A stretch of DNA of 17,907 nucleotides from an uncultured Muribaculaceae bacterium (GTDB lineage Bacteria; Bacteroidota; Bacteroidia; Bacteroidales; Muribaculaceae), in assembly GCA_910576775.1 (NCBI GenBank), contig CAJTJV010000046.1, positions 1 to 17,907 of the forward strand, given 5' to 3'. Shown here in pieces: positions 1 through 7,097 of the stretch. Numbering within the stretch: the stretch's first letter is position 1; every line of letters starts with the position of its first letter. The position numbers were made by a program, and so were the translations under genes. Below the pieces are notes generated by a model. It saw only the letters and a list, made by a program, of their open reading frames with translations, made no database searches and was not told the origin of the DNA.

Positions 1-11
1 TCTTCCGATCT
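1..11. other. Illumina adapter remnant at contig end
   Basis: The first 11 bases, TCTTCCGATCT, are identical to the 3' end of the standard Illumina sequencing adapter (known sequence ending GCTCTTCCGATCT). The reading frame of the left-most gene runs into it and would gain the artificial residues RSE. The biological sequence probably starts at about base 12, and the window edge is an assembly end. Confidence 0.85.
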
Positions 12-314
12 ATAGATGGAGTTAGGCAGCATAGATAGCACCTCGACGTTGAGGCGCCCCGAACCCATGCGCGGTTTGTCAATCACCACATGGATGCGCC
101 CGTTGTCGTTGAAGCAATTGGTACATTTGCCGCCTATGCACGATGCGGTCATGAACTTCGCATTATCATCGGCATAATATTTAAGCACAAAATCAAATCC
201 GGGGAAACCGATGTCATTGCCACGGCAGTCAAATAGCGTCTGATAGAAATCGAGGCCAGAGCGGAAATTTTTGCGCGTAATCTCCGGCGCGGTGGTGCTG
301 TTGTTGTCTTGCAT
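12..314 (-). CDS. Edge-truncated phage tail or baseplate protein, N-terminal part
   Basis: This minus-strand frame starts at ATG 314-312 and stays open to the contig edge, so only about 100 N-terminal residues are present. The protein begins MQDNNSTTAPE and is rich in aromatic residues and strands (FYQTLFDCRG, FDFVLKYYADD). It carries a Cys-rich stretch CIGGKCTNCFND followed by a beta-like segment (IHVVIDKPR, LNVEV). It follows the 170-aa gene after an 88-bp gap that holds its own promoter (349-386), so it probably begins a separate tail or baseplate operon. I do not recognise a named domain. The length, aromatic N-terminus and position after the connector genes fit a baseplate or receptor-binding protein; that role is inference. 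The extreme C-terminal residues come from adapter sequence and are not real. Confidence 0.7.
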
Positions 315-348
315 ATATTTATTAAGGAGTGAAACATATTATTCAAGG

Positions 349-386
349 CAAAGGTATTATCGAGCGCAAAGCCGTAGAAAGACAAA
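349..386 (-). promoter_or_regulatory. Phage late promoter, copy D (tail gene)
   Basis: Read on the minus strand: TTTGTCTTTC (386-377), exactly 20 bases, then TACCTTTG (356-349), which matches the Bacteroidetes -7 box TAnnTTTG. The ATG at 314 follows by 34 bases, giving an estimated leader of about 28 nt. The same arrangement with identical spacing occurs at 5651-5688, 8844-8881 and 16007-16044. Confidence 0.65.
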
Positions 387-402
387 TGCGCCTTGGGATG
401 TG

Positions 403-915
403 CTACGACTTATTACGAGCATCTCTGCGCAGCTTATCTGTATCGAGGTCTGCGAATAACCCGACGAATTCTTCTCCGATAGATTCCGCGAGGAAATCTC
501 TGAGATTCATGACGGATGAATAATATTTTGGCGAGAACCACCGTCTGCGTTTTCGAGGTTCTCCGCTTGTTTCACCGCCGCCCCATTTCTCGCCCCTTTT
601 TCTTGGCTCATCCAATTTGTGTTTCTTTCGGTAAGTTTCATCAAGGAATTTCAAGTCGCCACTGTTTCCTATAGAAAACTCGCGGCCAGTTCCGAGGTCT
701 TGCCAAAGGCCGTACTCCAAGAAAGATTGCGAAAGCTCGATGTCGTAAAACCGGCCGTCGGACCTTGCCTTTAATGTAATTGGCGAGCGCCAGAGAGCGT
801 TTGTATCCATGATTTTGAGATGATAGATACGCTCCTGCCAAATATCAATCATGGTTTTATTCCATGCTTCGACAAATTTTTGACGGGATTCTATGGCATC
901 ATTCGGTCCATTCAT
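403..915 (-). CDS. Head-tail joining or tail completion protein (candidate)
   Basis: A 170-aa soluble protein. Residues 1-80 form a compact N-terminal part with FYDIELSQSFLEYGLWQDLG and a TGREF segment. Next is a long Lys/Arg/Gly-rich low-complexity linker (about residues 86-122), then a conserved-looking C-terminal segment with RRRWFSPKYYSSV and a helical end (FLAESIGEEFVGLF). This layout recalls small phage neck or tail-completion proteins found with Bacteroides phage portals, but I cannot name a family. The start overlaps the end of the preceding 165-aa gene by 17 bases, so translation is probably coupled. It is the last gene of the portal-containing block, since promoter D follows. Coding status is very likely; the function is inferred from position. 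Confidence 0.75.
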   Translation of the reverse strand: MNGPNDAIESRQKFVEAWNKTMIDIWQERIYHLKIMDTNALWRSPITLKARSDGRFYDIELSQSFLEYGLWQDLGTGREFSIGNSGDLKFLDETYRKKHKLDEPRKRGEKWGGGETSGEPRKRRRWFSPKYYSSVMNLRDFLAESIGEEFVGLFADLDTDKLRRDARNKS

Positions 916-1396
916 CAGGATTATATACTAAGTTAGTGAAAGTGTCGACGGCAATCTGGAAGAAGGCGCACGCGCCTCCGGTATAGAAATATTTGTCAAT
1001 CTCAGTGAAAGAAATACGGTCGTCAAGATAGATAGAGTCCTGCTCGAGACGAGTTTTCTCGAGGATAAGTTTAGACATAAACTGTCTGAACAGTTCGCGC
1101 ATCTTATCCATGCAGCGTTCACGTGCCATGTCGTCATCGACCTTATGACGCATGAACAGGAACACGGTTTTCATTCTTCGAGTGTGCGGCGAGTTGTTAA
1201 TCTCGATGCCACCTGAAGAAATGTCGTTAACTGCGACATACGCTTTGGTTGATAGCGCCTTTGCAATCTGCGAGAGGAATCCGTCGAGGCCAGACACGCG
1301 AGCGAAACGAAAGTCGTTTGCAAGCGCGAATTTATTGGAAGCTGTCAGTTTCTCGAAGAAAGCAGCGGCGTCCCAGTTGAAGCAATTAGAATCCAT
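899..1396 (-). CDS. Conserved phage protein, 165 aa, tail/neck region
   Basis: A 165-aa protein of mixed alpha/beta character with no signal peptide, membrane segment or motif that I recognise. The middle contains a Met/Arg-rich helix (DDDMARERCMDKMRELFRQFMSKLILEK). The end carries FFQIAVDTFTNLVYNPDEW, a strand-like finish typical of small tail-terminator or head-tail adaptor proteins; that comparison is inference. Its ATG overlaps the stop codon of the 260-aa gene (TAATG junction at 1394-1398) and its own 3' end overlaps the next gene, so it is firmly inside one polycistronic unit. The gene order portal, connector, unknown, this gene, 170-aa gene, tail gene fits a head-to-tail connector role. 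Confidence 0.72.
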   Translation of the reverse strand: MDSNCFNWDAAAFFEKLTASNKFALANDFRFARVSGLDGFLSQIAKALSTKAYVAVNDISSGGIEINNSPHTRRMKTVFLFMRHKVDDDMARERCMDKMRELFRQFMSKLILEKTRLEQDSIYLDDRISFTEIDKYFYTGGACAFFQIAVDTFTNLVYNPDEWTE

Positions 1397-2178
1397 TATT
1401 TCGATGGGTATTTGCGGTTAAGCTCATCATATTCTTTGGCGAGGGCATCAAGTTCGGTTAAAGCACGGTGACAGTCCATTGAAAGAATTAAATCCTCCTT
1501 TGTGATATCGCCTTTCGTGAGTGCTCGAATCTGAGCATTCATACTTCGACGCATCATTTCACGATCAGGAGATAGAACAATACCCTGCGGCGCCACCTGA
1601 AAGAAATTCGGGTAAAGGCGAGAAACGAGACTCTTGACGCCGGCCCACCAATAAAAAATGCAGAGCATTTCATGCGGACGAAGATTTATACCCTTCTTAC
1701 GATAGAGTATTTCTGCCATGAGCCGGAGCATTTCATTATCATTTGAAACCTGATATCCCTGCCAAAGGGTTTCACATGAAAGCCAATCATCAAAAGAGAA
1801 ACCCACGTCAAGGTCGGCGTCAACAGCCTGTGCTCCGTCAATGACATCGAGACGCACAGGCATCTCCGGCAAGCTCTTAACCCAACCAATCATCAAGGTA
1901 GCAGCAGCCAAATCGCCGGCGCTTACGTTGAAGCGTCCGTCTTCATGAGCAAGAAGCCAGCAGCCATTGTTATGGGCTATGATGCGAATTTTATTCCAGC
2001 GCATGAGGCAATAAATAGCTACCTGAGCAGCCGACTGCGCAGAATAATCCTCGAGTGAAGAGAACGGTTTGTTGAAATTTGAGCGGTTCACTACAGCTAT
2101 AGCGCGCAAGAGCGATTCGAGTTGCTGCTGCGAAGCTTCCTGCCAAGAACCAGGAGCTCTGAGGTTAAGAGCATCCAT
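1396..2178 (-). CDS. Conserved phage protein, 260 aa, unknown function
   Basis: A 260-aa, largely helical, soluble protein that begins MDALNLRAPGSWQEASQQQL. Distinctive segments are the Trp-containing stretch IYCLMRWNKIRIIAHNNG, the central EMPVRLDVIDG, and WQGYQ followed by FYWWAGVKSLVSRLYPNFFQ. The C-terminus (about residues 225-260) is a charged amphipathic helix. The overall pattern resembles unannotated proteins next to head-tail connectors in Bacteroides phages, but I know no assigned function and find no catalytic motif. The start codon overlaps the stop of the 272-aa gene by one base (TGATG) and its stop overlaps the next start, so it is translated as part of the portal/connector operon. 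A role in head completion or as a tail-assembly factor would fit the position only. Confidence 0.72.
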   Translation of the reverse strand: MDALNLRAPGSWQEASQQQLESLLRAIAVVNRSNFNKPFSSLEDYSAQSAAQVAIYCLMRWNKIRIIAHNNGCWLLAHEDGRFNVSAGDLAAATLMIGWVKSLPEMPVRLDVIDGAQAVDADLDVGFSFDDWLSCETLWQGYQVSNDNEMLRLMAEILYRKKGINLRPHEMLCIFYWWAGVKSLVSRLYPNFFQVAPQGIVLSPDREMMRRSMNAQIRALTKGDITKEDLILSMDCHRALTELDALAKEYDELNRKYPSK

Positions 2179-2996
2179 CAGAAAAAGAAACAGCCTTTAA
2201 TGTTATTGATACCGCCGAACTGCACAGACTTATCGCCCATTTCCTTTTGCCATAAGGGCGCGAGTTCATCATCATGGTTACACTCATGTATAATGTTTCT
2301 CGCATAATACCAGAGCGAATATCGAGGCGGAATATGTGTTAGCTTCGATTCAAGGACAGAGAATATGGCAGCGATGATCGTATTTACGGCAACCGGGTTA
2401 TAATTGTCGTTCGATACGAACTGCGTCCTAAGTCGATCCATAAGCGGCTTGCCGAGATAGTCCATCTCAAGTTTTTTCTCCACAAGAACAGCATTTTCGT
2501 AAATCCACGAAAATGTCGGGCGAATCTCCGGCCGGAAATGCTTCACAGCCTTCGGAGAAAAAAGGAACGAAGAGCAGAAATATCTGCCTCGTTCTGATTC
2601 TCGCCACTGTGGATATTTGCGGCAAGCCTCGAATAGAGCTTCGATGTTTTCATCGATAGAAATACGAAGAGAAGCAATCAGTCTTTCGACGCGTTCCTTC
2701 GAAGCCGGAGCGAGGTTGTCAGTGCTGATGACGGCAAATCCTGTGGGCGTGAGAGTAAGGTCGAGCGCAGGGATAGCCTCGACAAAAGCACGTGCGACAA
2801 CAATTCTAAGAGCTATTTCGTTATCGAAATCGGAAAGGAAATCCTCATGTCCGAGATATTCCATTTCGAGCCAATTCTTAGCCGACAGCAGGTATGGGTC
2901 CATTTTTTTAGACAGAGGGCGCTCTCCCTCCACTTCCGTAAATACATTTGGAATATATTTTTTAACGGAAATTTCATAAATGTTATCAATATTCAT
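2178..2996 (-). CDS. Head-tail connector candidate downstream of portal (272 aa)
   Basis: A 272-aa protein read directly after the portal gene, overlapping its end by 11 bases. The N-terminal half carries YLLSAKNWLEMEYLG and EIALRIVVARAFVEAIPALDL, then LTPTGFAVISTDNLAPASKERVERL. This is the kind of helical segment plus 'TPTGFAV' and 'APAS' region I associate with Bacteroidetes phage connector proteins (possibly the DUF6712 type, stated from memory and uncertain). The C-terminal half is helical with several aromatic residues and ends in a run of Phe. No membrane segment or signal peptide is seen. The position next to the portal suggests an adaptor ring that joins portal to tail; this is inference. 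Confidence 0.75.
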   Translation of the reverse strand: MNIDNIYEISVKKYIPNVFTEVEGERPLSKKMDPYLLSAKNWLEMEYLGHEDFLSDFDNEIALRIVVARAFVEAIPALDLTLTPTGFAVISTDNLAPASKERVERLIASLRISIDENIEALFEACRKYPQWRESERGRYFCSSFLFSPKAVKHFRPEIRPTFSWIYENAVLVEKKLEMDYLGKPLMDRLRTQFVSNDNYNPVAVNTIIAAIFSVLESKLTHIPPRYSLWYYARNIIHECNHDDELAPLWQKEMGDKSVQFGGINNIKGCFFF

Positions 2997-4350
2997 CTTC
3001 GGGGCTTTTTGTAGATATTTCTTTTGCGTCGGCGTGTTCGTCGAGGGTAGTAAGCTGAATGAAAGGACAATCTGGGTGTACGCGATCCCATTTGTTATAT
3101 CTTATAATTATCTCATGAACGAGAAATAGCAAGTCGTGATAGGGTTTCTGCAAAGCTTGTGCAATAGTATAGAGCTCTCGTTTGTCAGAACCGGAATTAT
3201 TTGTCTGCGCCTTACCGGGCACGGATCCGACAAGGTTCGAGTGAACACGCATGGTGAAGCACACCATATTCACGGCCTCGGCAATATCCGATTCCCAGTC
3301 GCCACCTTCCTTCGTTTTAGAATCTATGCAATTTACAGTAATGTCGGGGTTCTCGCCTTTGCCGTCAAGCGCAATGCTTTTCCCGGTAAAGAGGACAGCA
3401 CCGGTATTTTCATGGTTCGACAGGAATTCCATCATTTCGCGTTTCTTCTCGATCATAAGTTTCTGCCGGTCCTCCATGTTAACGACATGCCGTTCCTTAA
3501 ACAGGTTTTCCCAATACCTCGGAGACACCTCAATAACATACTTAATAGGAGCGGCATTTTCGAGCTTCGACTGTTTAGCTACACCAATAAGCCTTTTGAT
3601 ATTATACCATGAGCCTTTGAAGAGCGCAGCGTAATGTGGAATCGGGTAATAAGGAGAATCCACGCCAGGGAACCTCGTCAAAATTGCGAATTTCCGCACA
3701 TCGGATTTCTGCGTACCTTTTTTCGTAGCCCTCAGCCCCATGCGCTGCAGAAGGTCGCGCCATGGCGAACGGGTATCAAGCAGTTCAATTTCCTCGAACT
3801 TATCCTCAGGCAATGAAGATCGGAACTGCCCGAAAATAATCTTCGTGAGCTTGCCAGTTGTTTTATCAGCCGGAGCGAAACGGCAATAACAGGCGGGCTT
3901 ACGGTGAAGCTCGACAATTTTGTCGCCATCATCATTGAGAATAATCACCGATACAGCAAAATTAAAGTGTTTTAGATCCTGGCAAACTCCAAGGAAATAA
4001 TCCGGCAGCGGATTATCCATTAAAAAATCTTCGACATCTTTTTTTACTGAATCAGAAGCAGCCTCGGTACAATAGCGTAGACCGGCACCATAGCATACCT
4101 CGGCATTGAAAATCTGGCAGGTCGAGAGTGTTTCATCACCCTCGATAAGATTCACGATATCGTAAGGCAGATTATTATTGCCTCCCCATGTAACATATTT
4201 CTTGCCGTCAGGCGTTTCGCTAGTGTTGAAACATCCGGATTCACGGAAAATCTCATTGGTTTTTGTAACGAAAACTACACGGGCGTTGATCTGCGGCAGC
4301 GATTCGACGGAAAAGCAATCGGTAAATTCATTAAAAATTACATCATCCAT
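2986..4350 (-). CDS. Phage portal protein (candidate)
   Basis: A 454-aa protein, close to the usual size of portal proteins (about 400-550 aa). Landmarks: a WGGNNNLPYDIVNLIEGDETLSTC segment near residue 55, where portals of Bacteroides phages commonly show a polar 'NNLP' stretch; a beta-rich middle (AVSVIILNDDG, VELHRKP); and a long helical region (YIPHYAALFKGSWYNIKRLIGVAKQSKLEN type, about residues 230-270). A Ser/Asn-rich loop (VGSVPGKAQTNNSGSDKRELY) lies before a helical C-terminus, as in portals where a loop precedes the crown helices. It lies first in a tight chain of connector genes. No ATPase or protease motif is present. The capsid and terminase genes are far upstream, so the call rests on size, fold-like pattern and neighbours, not on a decisive motif. 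Confidence 0.72.
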   Translation of the reverse strand: MDDVIFNEFTDCFSVESLPQINARVVFVTKTNEIFRESGCFNTSETPDGKKYVTWGGNNNLPYDIVNLIEGDETLSTCQIFNAEVCYGAGLRYCTEAASDSVKKDVEDFLMDNPLPDYFLGVCQDLKHFNFAVSVIILNDDGDKIVELHRKPACYCRFAPADKTTGKLTKIIFGQFRSSLPEDKFEEIELLDTRSPWRDLLQRMGLRATKKGTQKSDVRKFAILTRFPGVDSPYYPIPHYAALFKGSWYNIKRLIGVAKQSKLENAAPIKYVIEVSPRYWENLFKERHVVNMEDRQKLMIEKKREMMEFLSNHENTGAVLFTGKSIALDGKGENPDITVNCIDSKTKEGGDWESDIAEAVNMVCFTMRVHSNLVGSVPGKAQTNNSGSDKRELYTIAQALQKPYHDLLFLVHEIIIRYNKWDRVHPDCPFIQLTTLDEHADAKEISTKSPEDEY

Positions 4351-4365
4351 GGAGAGATCTTTTAT

Positions 4366-4599
4366 TCAGAGAAATACTTCAAAATCATTAATTCCAATAA
4401 TGCAGACATCATGAATAGAGCGTTTAGCGCCGTTACGCAAAAGCTTTATTGTCCGCATACCGGTATAAAAGTCATATCTGAGCGATACAACATTATCGGC
4501 ACTCATGATAGAGCCGTTTTTCTTTACATAGGTCAGGCTTACAGGCTGGCCGCAGTCAAGCATCTTACGAGCTTGTGATATATGAATGGCATTTTGCAT
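4366..4599 (-). CDS. Small conserved phage protein upstream of portal (77 aa)
   Basis: A 77-aa protein with an all-beta look: PVSLTYVKKNGSIM, VVSLRYDFYTGMRTIKLLRNG, then IHDVCIIGINDFEVFL. The first 15 residues (AIHISQARKMLDCG) form a short helix. There is no Cys/His metal-site pattern and no membrane segment. It fits between the 346-aa gene (6-bp gap) and the portal gene (15-bp gap), so it is co-transcribed from the promoter at 5651-5688. The short beta-barrel-like pattern could be a decoration, stopper or adaptor protein; I do not recognise a named family. Coding status is supported by tight packing and protein-like composition. Confidence 0.68.
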   Translation of the reverse strand: MQNAIHISQARKMLDCGQPVSLTYVKKNGSIMSADNVVSLRYDFYTGMRTIKLLRNGAKRSIHDVCIIGINDFEVFL

Positions 4600-4605
4600 A
4601 TAGAA

Positions 4606-5646
4606 TCAAGAAAAGAGAATCTCGGACAAATCAGCTTCGAAATTTCGCGGGCGTGTGTCAGCGAAACGCCAAGAGAATTTCGCCGTTATAAGGTTTTCAT
4701 CATCGGTGGAAGGCTCAAAAGAGTAGTCGGTTATTTGGACTGTTAAATCATCGCCATCAGCCCAAAGACTCACTGCATAAGAGTTCATCATTTGTTCGAA
4801 GGCCGGAATTTCATCTCTCAGCAGGTAACGGGTTTGAATCTCATATGTGCGCGAGATCAGCCTGTCATAATACATGTTCTGTCCGTTACAAACGGCATCC
4901 TTGCGTTCGACTGCCGGCTTGGCGGTGATAATGCCTGAGACAAACAGGAATTCCTCAACGTTGAACATATTCCGGAACGAGAACGTCAGGTGTGGAACGT
5001 CCGGCTCGATGATGAAAGTTTTAGATCCCGAATAAAGTCCTATGGTAAAGTATATAACTTTAGACATCGGACGTGGCGGCTTTATCGTCAACTTACCAAG
5101 AGCATAATTCACAATTTCATCGACTGAGAAATTTATAACCGTACCTGAGGTCCACCGTTTTGTGACGCGCCAAATTAGCGTCTGAGAACCCGTGCCCAGA
5201 GAGTTCAGTCCATTTATGGTTATATCAAAAGTATTTTCAGATTCTCTGTCGCAAGCAGCAATGCCGACTGTTGAACCACGATATACACGCTGGACTTTTG
5301 CCGCAAGAAAATATCGATACTCAGTATTGAAAGAATCGGGCAGATAGTTTTCACAATAAAGAAAATGCGAACTGACAGTCACCCCATCGACCGTTATATA
5401 TACATACCCGTTCGACAATAGTTTTTCCCGGAAATATTCCTCTATCAGGCGAGCGACATCCATAAGCTCGACGATCCCGTCGAAAGAGTACAATTTCGTC
5501 GAGAAAAACACGTCCCCATTGTTCGGTTTCGACGATAAGGAAACATCGACGAGTGCCTTATCGGTGCGCAGCCTGATTGGAGCCAGCCGCGAGGTAGGAT
5601 AAAATATTTTATTATTGAAATCCGGGTTAATGAATTCTGTTGCCAT
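4606..5646 (-). CDS. Phage virion-associated protein candidate, 346 aa
   Basis: A 346-aa protein with strongly alternating beta-strand patterns and many Tyr/Phe residues (VYITVDGVTVSSHFLY, YRYFLAAKVQRVYRG, FDITINGLNS, IYFTIGLYSG). This is typical of Ig-like or jelly-roll virion proteins such as distal-tail, fibre or head-decoration proteins. No enzyme motif, signal peptide or membrane segment is visible. The C-terminal 70 residues hold repeated strands (VQITDYSFEPSTDDENLITAKFSW, shortened here). It is the first gene after promoter C (5651-5688). The ATG begins 5 bases after the -7 box, so the mRNA may be leaderless. It heads the operon that continues into the 77-aa and portal genes. The exact virion role is not known. 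Confidence 0.72.
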   Translation of the reverse strand: MATEFINPDFNNKIFYPTSRLAPIRLRTDKALVDVSLSSKPNNGDVFFSTKLYSFDGIVELMDVARLIEEYFREKLLSNGYVYITVDGVTVSSHFLYCENYLPDSFNTEYRYFLAAKVQRVYRGSTVGIAACDRESENTFDITINGLNSLGTGSQTLIWRVTKRWTSGTVINFSVDEIVNYALGKLTIKPPRPMSKVIYFTIGLYSGSKTFIIEPDVPHLTFSFRNMFNVEEFLFVSGIITAKPAVERKDAVCNGQNMYYDRLISRTYEIQTRYLLRDEIPAFEQMMNSYAVSLWADGDDLTVQITDYSFEPSTDDENLITAKFSWRFADTRPRNFEADLSEILFS

Positions 5647-5650
5647 ACAA

Positions 5651-5688
5651 CAAAATTAGGCGTGAGAAACAGACTGATAAAAGACAAA
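5651..5688 (-). promoter_or_regulatory. Phage late promoter, copy C (346-aa/portal operon)
   Basis: On the minus strand: TTTGTCTTTT (5688-5679), exactly 20 bases, then TAATTTTG (5658-5651), an exact TAnnTTTG -7 box. Only four bases separate the box from the ATG at 5646, so transcription should begin at or within a few bases of the start codon. The 20-base spacing equals that of copies A, B and D. Confidence 0.68.
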
Positions 5689-5712
5689 GGACAATCGGTT
5701 GCCCCACAGCCT

Positions 5713-5736
5713 GCTCACCTCACGAATGAGGCGAGC
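5713..5736 (-). terminator. Stable hairpin with UUCG loop after the MutS-like gene
   Basis: Minus strand: GCTCGCCTCA, loop TTCG, TGAGGTGAGC. All ten positions pair, one of them as G-U, and the UUCG tetraloop is exceptionally stable in RNA. It starts 10 bases after the MutS-like stop codon and ends 24 bases before promoter C. No U-tract follows, so it may be an mRNA 3'-end stabiliser or a factor-assisted terminator instead of a simple intrinsic terminator. Confidence 0.5.
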
Positions 5737-5746
5737 ATCTTATCTG

Positions 5747-6209
5747 TCAGGCCTTTTTAGCGCGCTTTGTTTTCTTCTGGGCGGGCTTTTCAAGCTGTTC
5801 ACAAATGGCTACGCGGAGGCCAGCTCTAACGAGCTTCGGGAGATATATGTCAAGTGCATGATGTGGAAATCCTGCAAGATATATTTTATCGGCCTTTCCA
5901 TTTGCATGCGTGGTTAGTGTGATTCCGAGAACATCCGCAGCTGTCTGCGGCATCTTCAGCGAAGCATTCATAGAAATCGCCCACTCTGAAGAGCAGTACG
6001 GCATCGGGGTGCTTTTTCTTCATTTCCTCGAACTGCTTTACGAGTGGTGCATCTGTTACGGCTTCAGTGAATTGCTTCGGCTCTTCTTCAACCTCAACTT
6101 TTTCTTTAGCTACATATTCAGCTTTAGCCTTTGCCTCTTGGCGAGCCTTTGCGCGAGTACTGATTACACCCGTGCGCTTTATTTCTGCCTGTAATAAAGT
6201 AAAGGCATT
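5747..6209 (-). pseudogene. Free-standing MutS domain I, frame disrupted
   Basis: Two minus-strand frames together encode a MutS N-terminal mismatch-recognition domain. The upstream frame (open 6209-5889) gives a Lys/Glu-rich leader, then FEEMKKKHPDAVLLFRVGDFYECFAEDA. GDFYE contains the Phe-x-Glu motif that contacts mismatched bases in MutS (Phe36/Glu38 in E. coli). The downstream frame (to stop 5747) continues AADVLGITLT and then AGFPHHALDIYLPKLVRAG and VAICEQLEKP, all hallmarks of MutS domain I. Removing one base near 5943-5946 joins them as EDAATAADVLGITLT, so a +1 shift is present: a real mutation, a sequencing error or a programmed shift. The upstream frame has no ATG before 6023. A Lys-rich tail ends the protein; no connector, lever, clamp or ATPase domain follows. 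It lies just downstream of the 100-aa gene. Confidence 0.8.
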
Positions 6210-6481
6210 TTAGATATAGGACAATTTTCATTCCTAAGCATGAACGCGTAATTGAGTGCGTTCGCGGCATTAGTGAAATTGCAGAGATTCCCAATGGAAT
6301 GGTCAGACATATATGTTCCGACTGTAATGATAACTGAGCCTTTCTCATCAGTAGAAACAGAACCGTCAGAGTAAATATCAAGAGTGATAAGAGATTGTGG
6401 AGCTATGAACGCTGTAACGCATACGGGAGAGGGCTTAACAGAGGCAATACAATTGAAAGATTTTGTTTGTGAATTTAACAT
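6179..6481 (-). CDS. Hypothetical protein, 100 aa
   Basis: A 100-aa protein of unknown function. The sequence alternates short strands (LITLDIYSDGSVSTDEKGSVIITVG) with a C-terminal helix containing NAANALNYAFMLRNE. It contains four Cys residues in no clear metal-binding pattern. No signal peptide or membrane span is seen. It begins 18 bases after the 64-aa gene and its stop codon falls inside the leader region of the MutS-like gene, so the three may form one small operon. Its reading frame equals that of the second half of the MutS-like gene, which matters if the frame breaks between them are sequencing errors. Coding status is supported by length and protein-like composition only. Confidence 0.55.
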   Translation of the reverse strand: MLNSQTKSFNCIASVKPSPVCVTAFIAPQSLITLDIYSDGSVSTDEKGSVIITVGTYMSDHSIGNLCNFTNAANALNYAFMLRNENCPISKMPLLYYRQK

Positions 6482-6499
6482 GACTGTTGGAATTTGAAA

Positions 6500-6694
6500 T
6501 TAATAAGTATTAATGTTGAATACTCGGAAGAAAGCATTTTGGACTTCTACCTCGAAGTGCGAGTTTGTAGGAATGTCATTTATCGGCTTGGAGGAGAGGT
6601 GAGCAGCTTTTATATTTATTTCTTGCTCTTGTTCGATGTTAGGATTCTTAGCTCCAGAGGGCTGTGCCTTTGTTTTATGTATTTTCTTTTCCAT
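6500..6694 (-). CDS. Hypothetical small protein, 64 aa
   Basis: A 64-aa polar protein that begins MEKKIHKTKAQPSGAKNPN. The N-terminal half is basic and Pro/Asn-rich, probably disordered; the second half (HFEVEVQNAFFRVFNINTY) looks like one or two strands. No motif is recognised. It lies 18 bases upstream of the 100-aa gene and follows a long non-coding stretch. The upstream sequence (minus strand, about 6748-6720) is AT-rich with TACAATTG, a one-mismatch -7 box, and another degenerate promoter lies at 6949-6986. The even composition and tight spacing to the next gene favour a real gene, but the short length leaves doubt. Confidence 0.5.
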   Translation of the reverse strand: MEKKIHKTKAQPSGAKNPNIEQEQEINIKAAHLSSKPINDIPTNSHFEVEVQNAFFRVFNINTY

Positions 6695-6948
6695 TTTTCG
6701 TTTTTGTTGTCGAGTATGATTTAGCTTTTACATTGCAATACAATTGTACACGATGAGCTACAAGGCAAATTTTTGGCGAAAAATACACTGCCCGCAGGGG
6801 AGGAAGATTTTTCAGCCAAAGCGCAGCCCAATTTTCCGAGTAGCGGGTGCACAATAACTTAGCGATGTAAAATGCGACCAAATCAGGCCGATACAAGAAC
6901 CGGATAAAATGGGAGGAAAATAGACATAGGTTTACAGTTCGAAAAAGC

Positions 6949-6986
6949 GAAAAATCCGGTCAGACAGAAACATCGAATAAGACAAG
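6949..6986 (-). promoter_or_regulatory. Degenerate fifth copy of the late promoter (weak)
   Basis: Minus strand: CTTGTCTTAT (6986-6977) matches the upstream element of copies A and B at nine of ten positions, and exactly 20 bases later stands GATTTTTC (6956-6949), which matches four of the six fixed positions of TAnnTTTG. The spacing is as in the four good copies. It would drive the 64-aa/100-aa/MutS-like group with a long leader. It may be a decayed or weak promoter. Confidence 0.3.
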
Positions 6987-6991
6987 ATGCC

Positions 6992-7097
6992 TTAGGGTTA
7001 ACTCCCATTCAGTCGTTGAGCTAAAGGTTGAAACCTTCCGCCGGGACTCCCGGCTCGGTTCTAAACATGAAAGCCCAACCCAGATAGCACTCCCTAA
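6992..7097. ncRNA. Candidate structured RNA element in the intergenic region
   Basis: Within the 463-bp gap between the 99-aa and 64-aa genes, several nested stems can form: AAGGT (7024-7028) with ACCTT (7033-7037) around a 4-base loop; GCCGGG (7040-7045) with CCCGGC (7049-7054) around a triloop; a closing stem GGGTT (6995-6999) with AACCC (7077-7081); and the alternative TTAGGG (6992-6997) with CCCTAA (7092-7097). A domain with closing stem and inner hairpins in a non-coding gap suggests a regulatory or small RNA. The strand cannot be decided, and no tRNA or known riboswitch core was recognised. Confidence 0.3.

Noticed and set aside
6675..6896. 73-aa minus-strand frame (MYRPDLVAFYIAK)
   Set aside because: It overlaps the start region of the 64-aa gene in another frame, has no motif or matching promoter, and would not pack with its neighbours. 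I treat this stretch as leader sequence.
6990..7085. Possible tRNA in the structured gap
   Set aside because: No 7-bp acceptor stem, no GTTCRANYC T-loop and no properly placed anticodon arm could be fitted on either strand.
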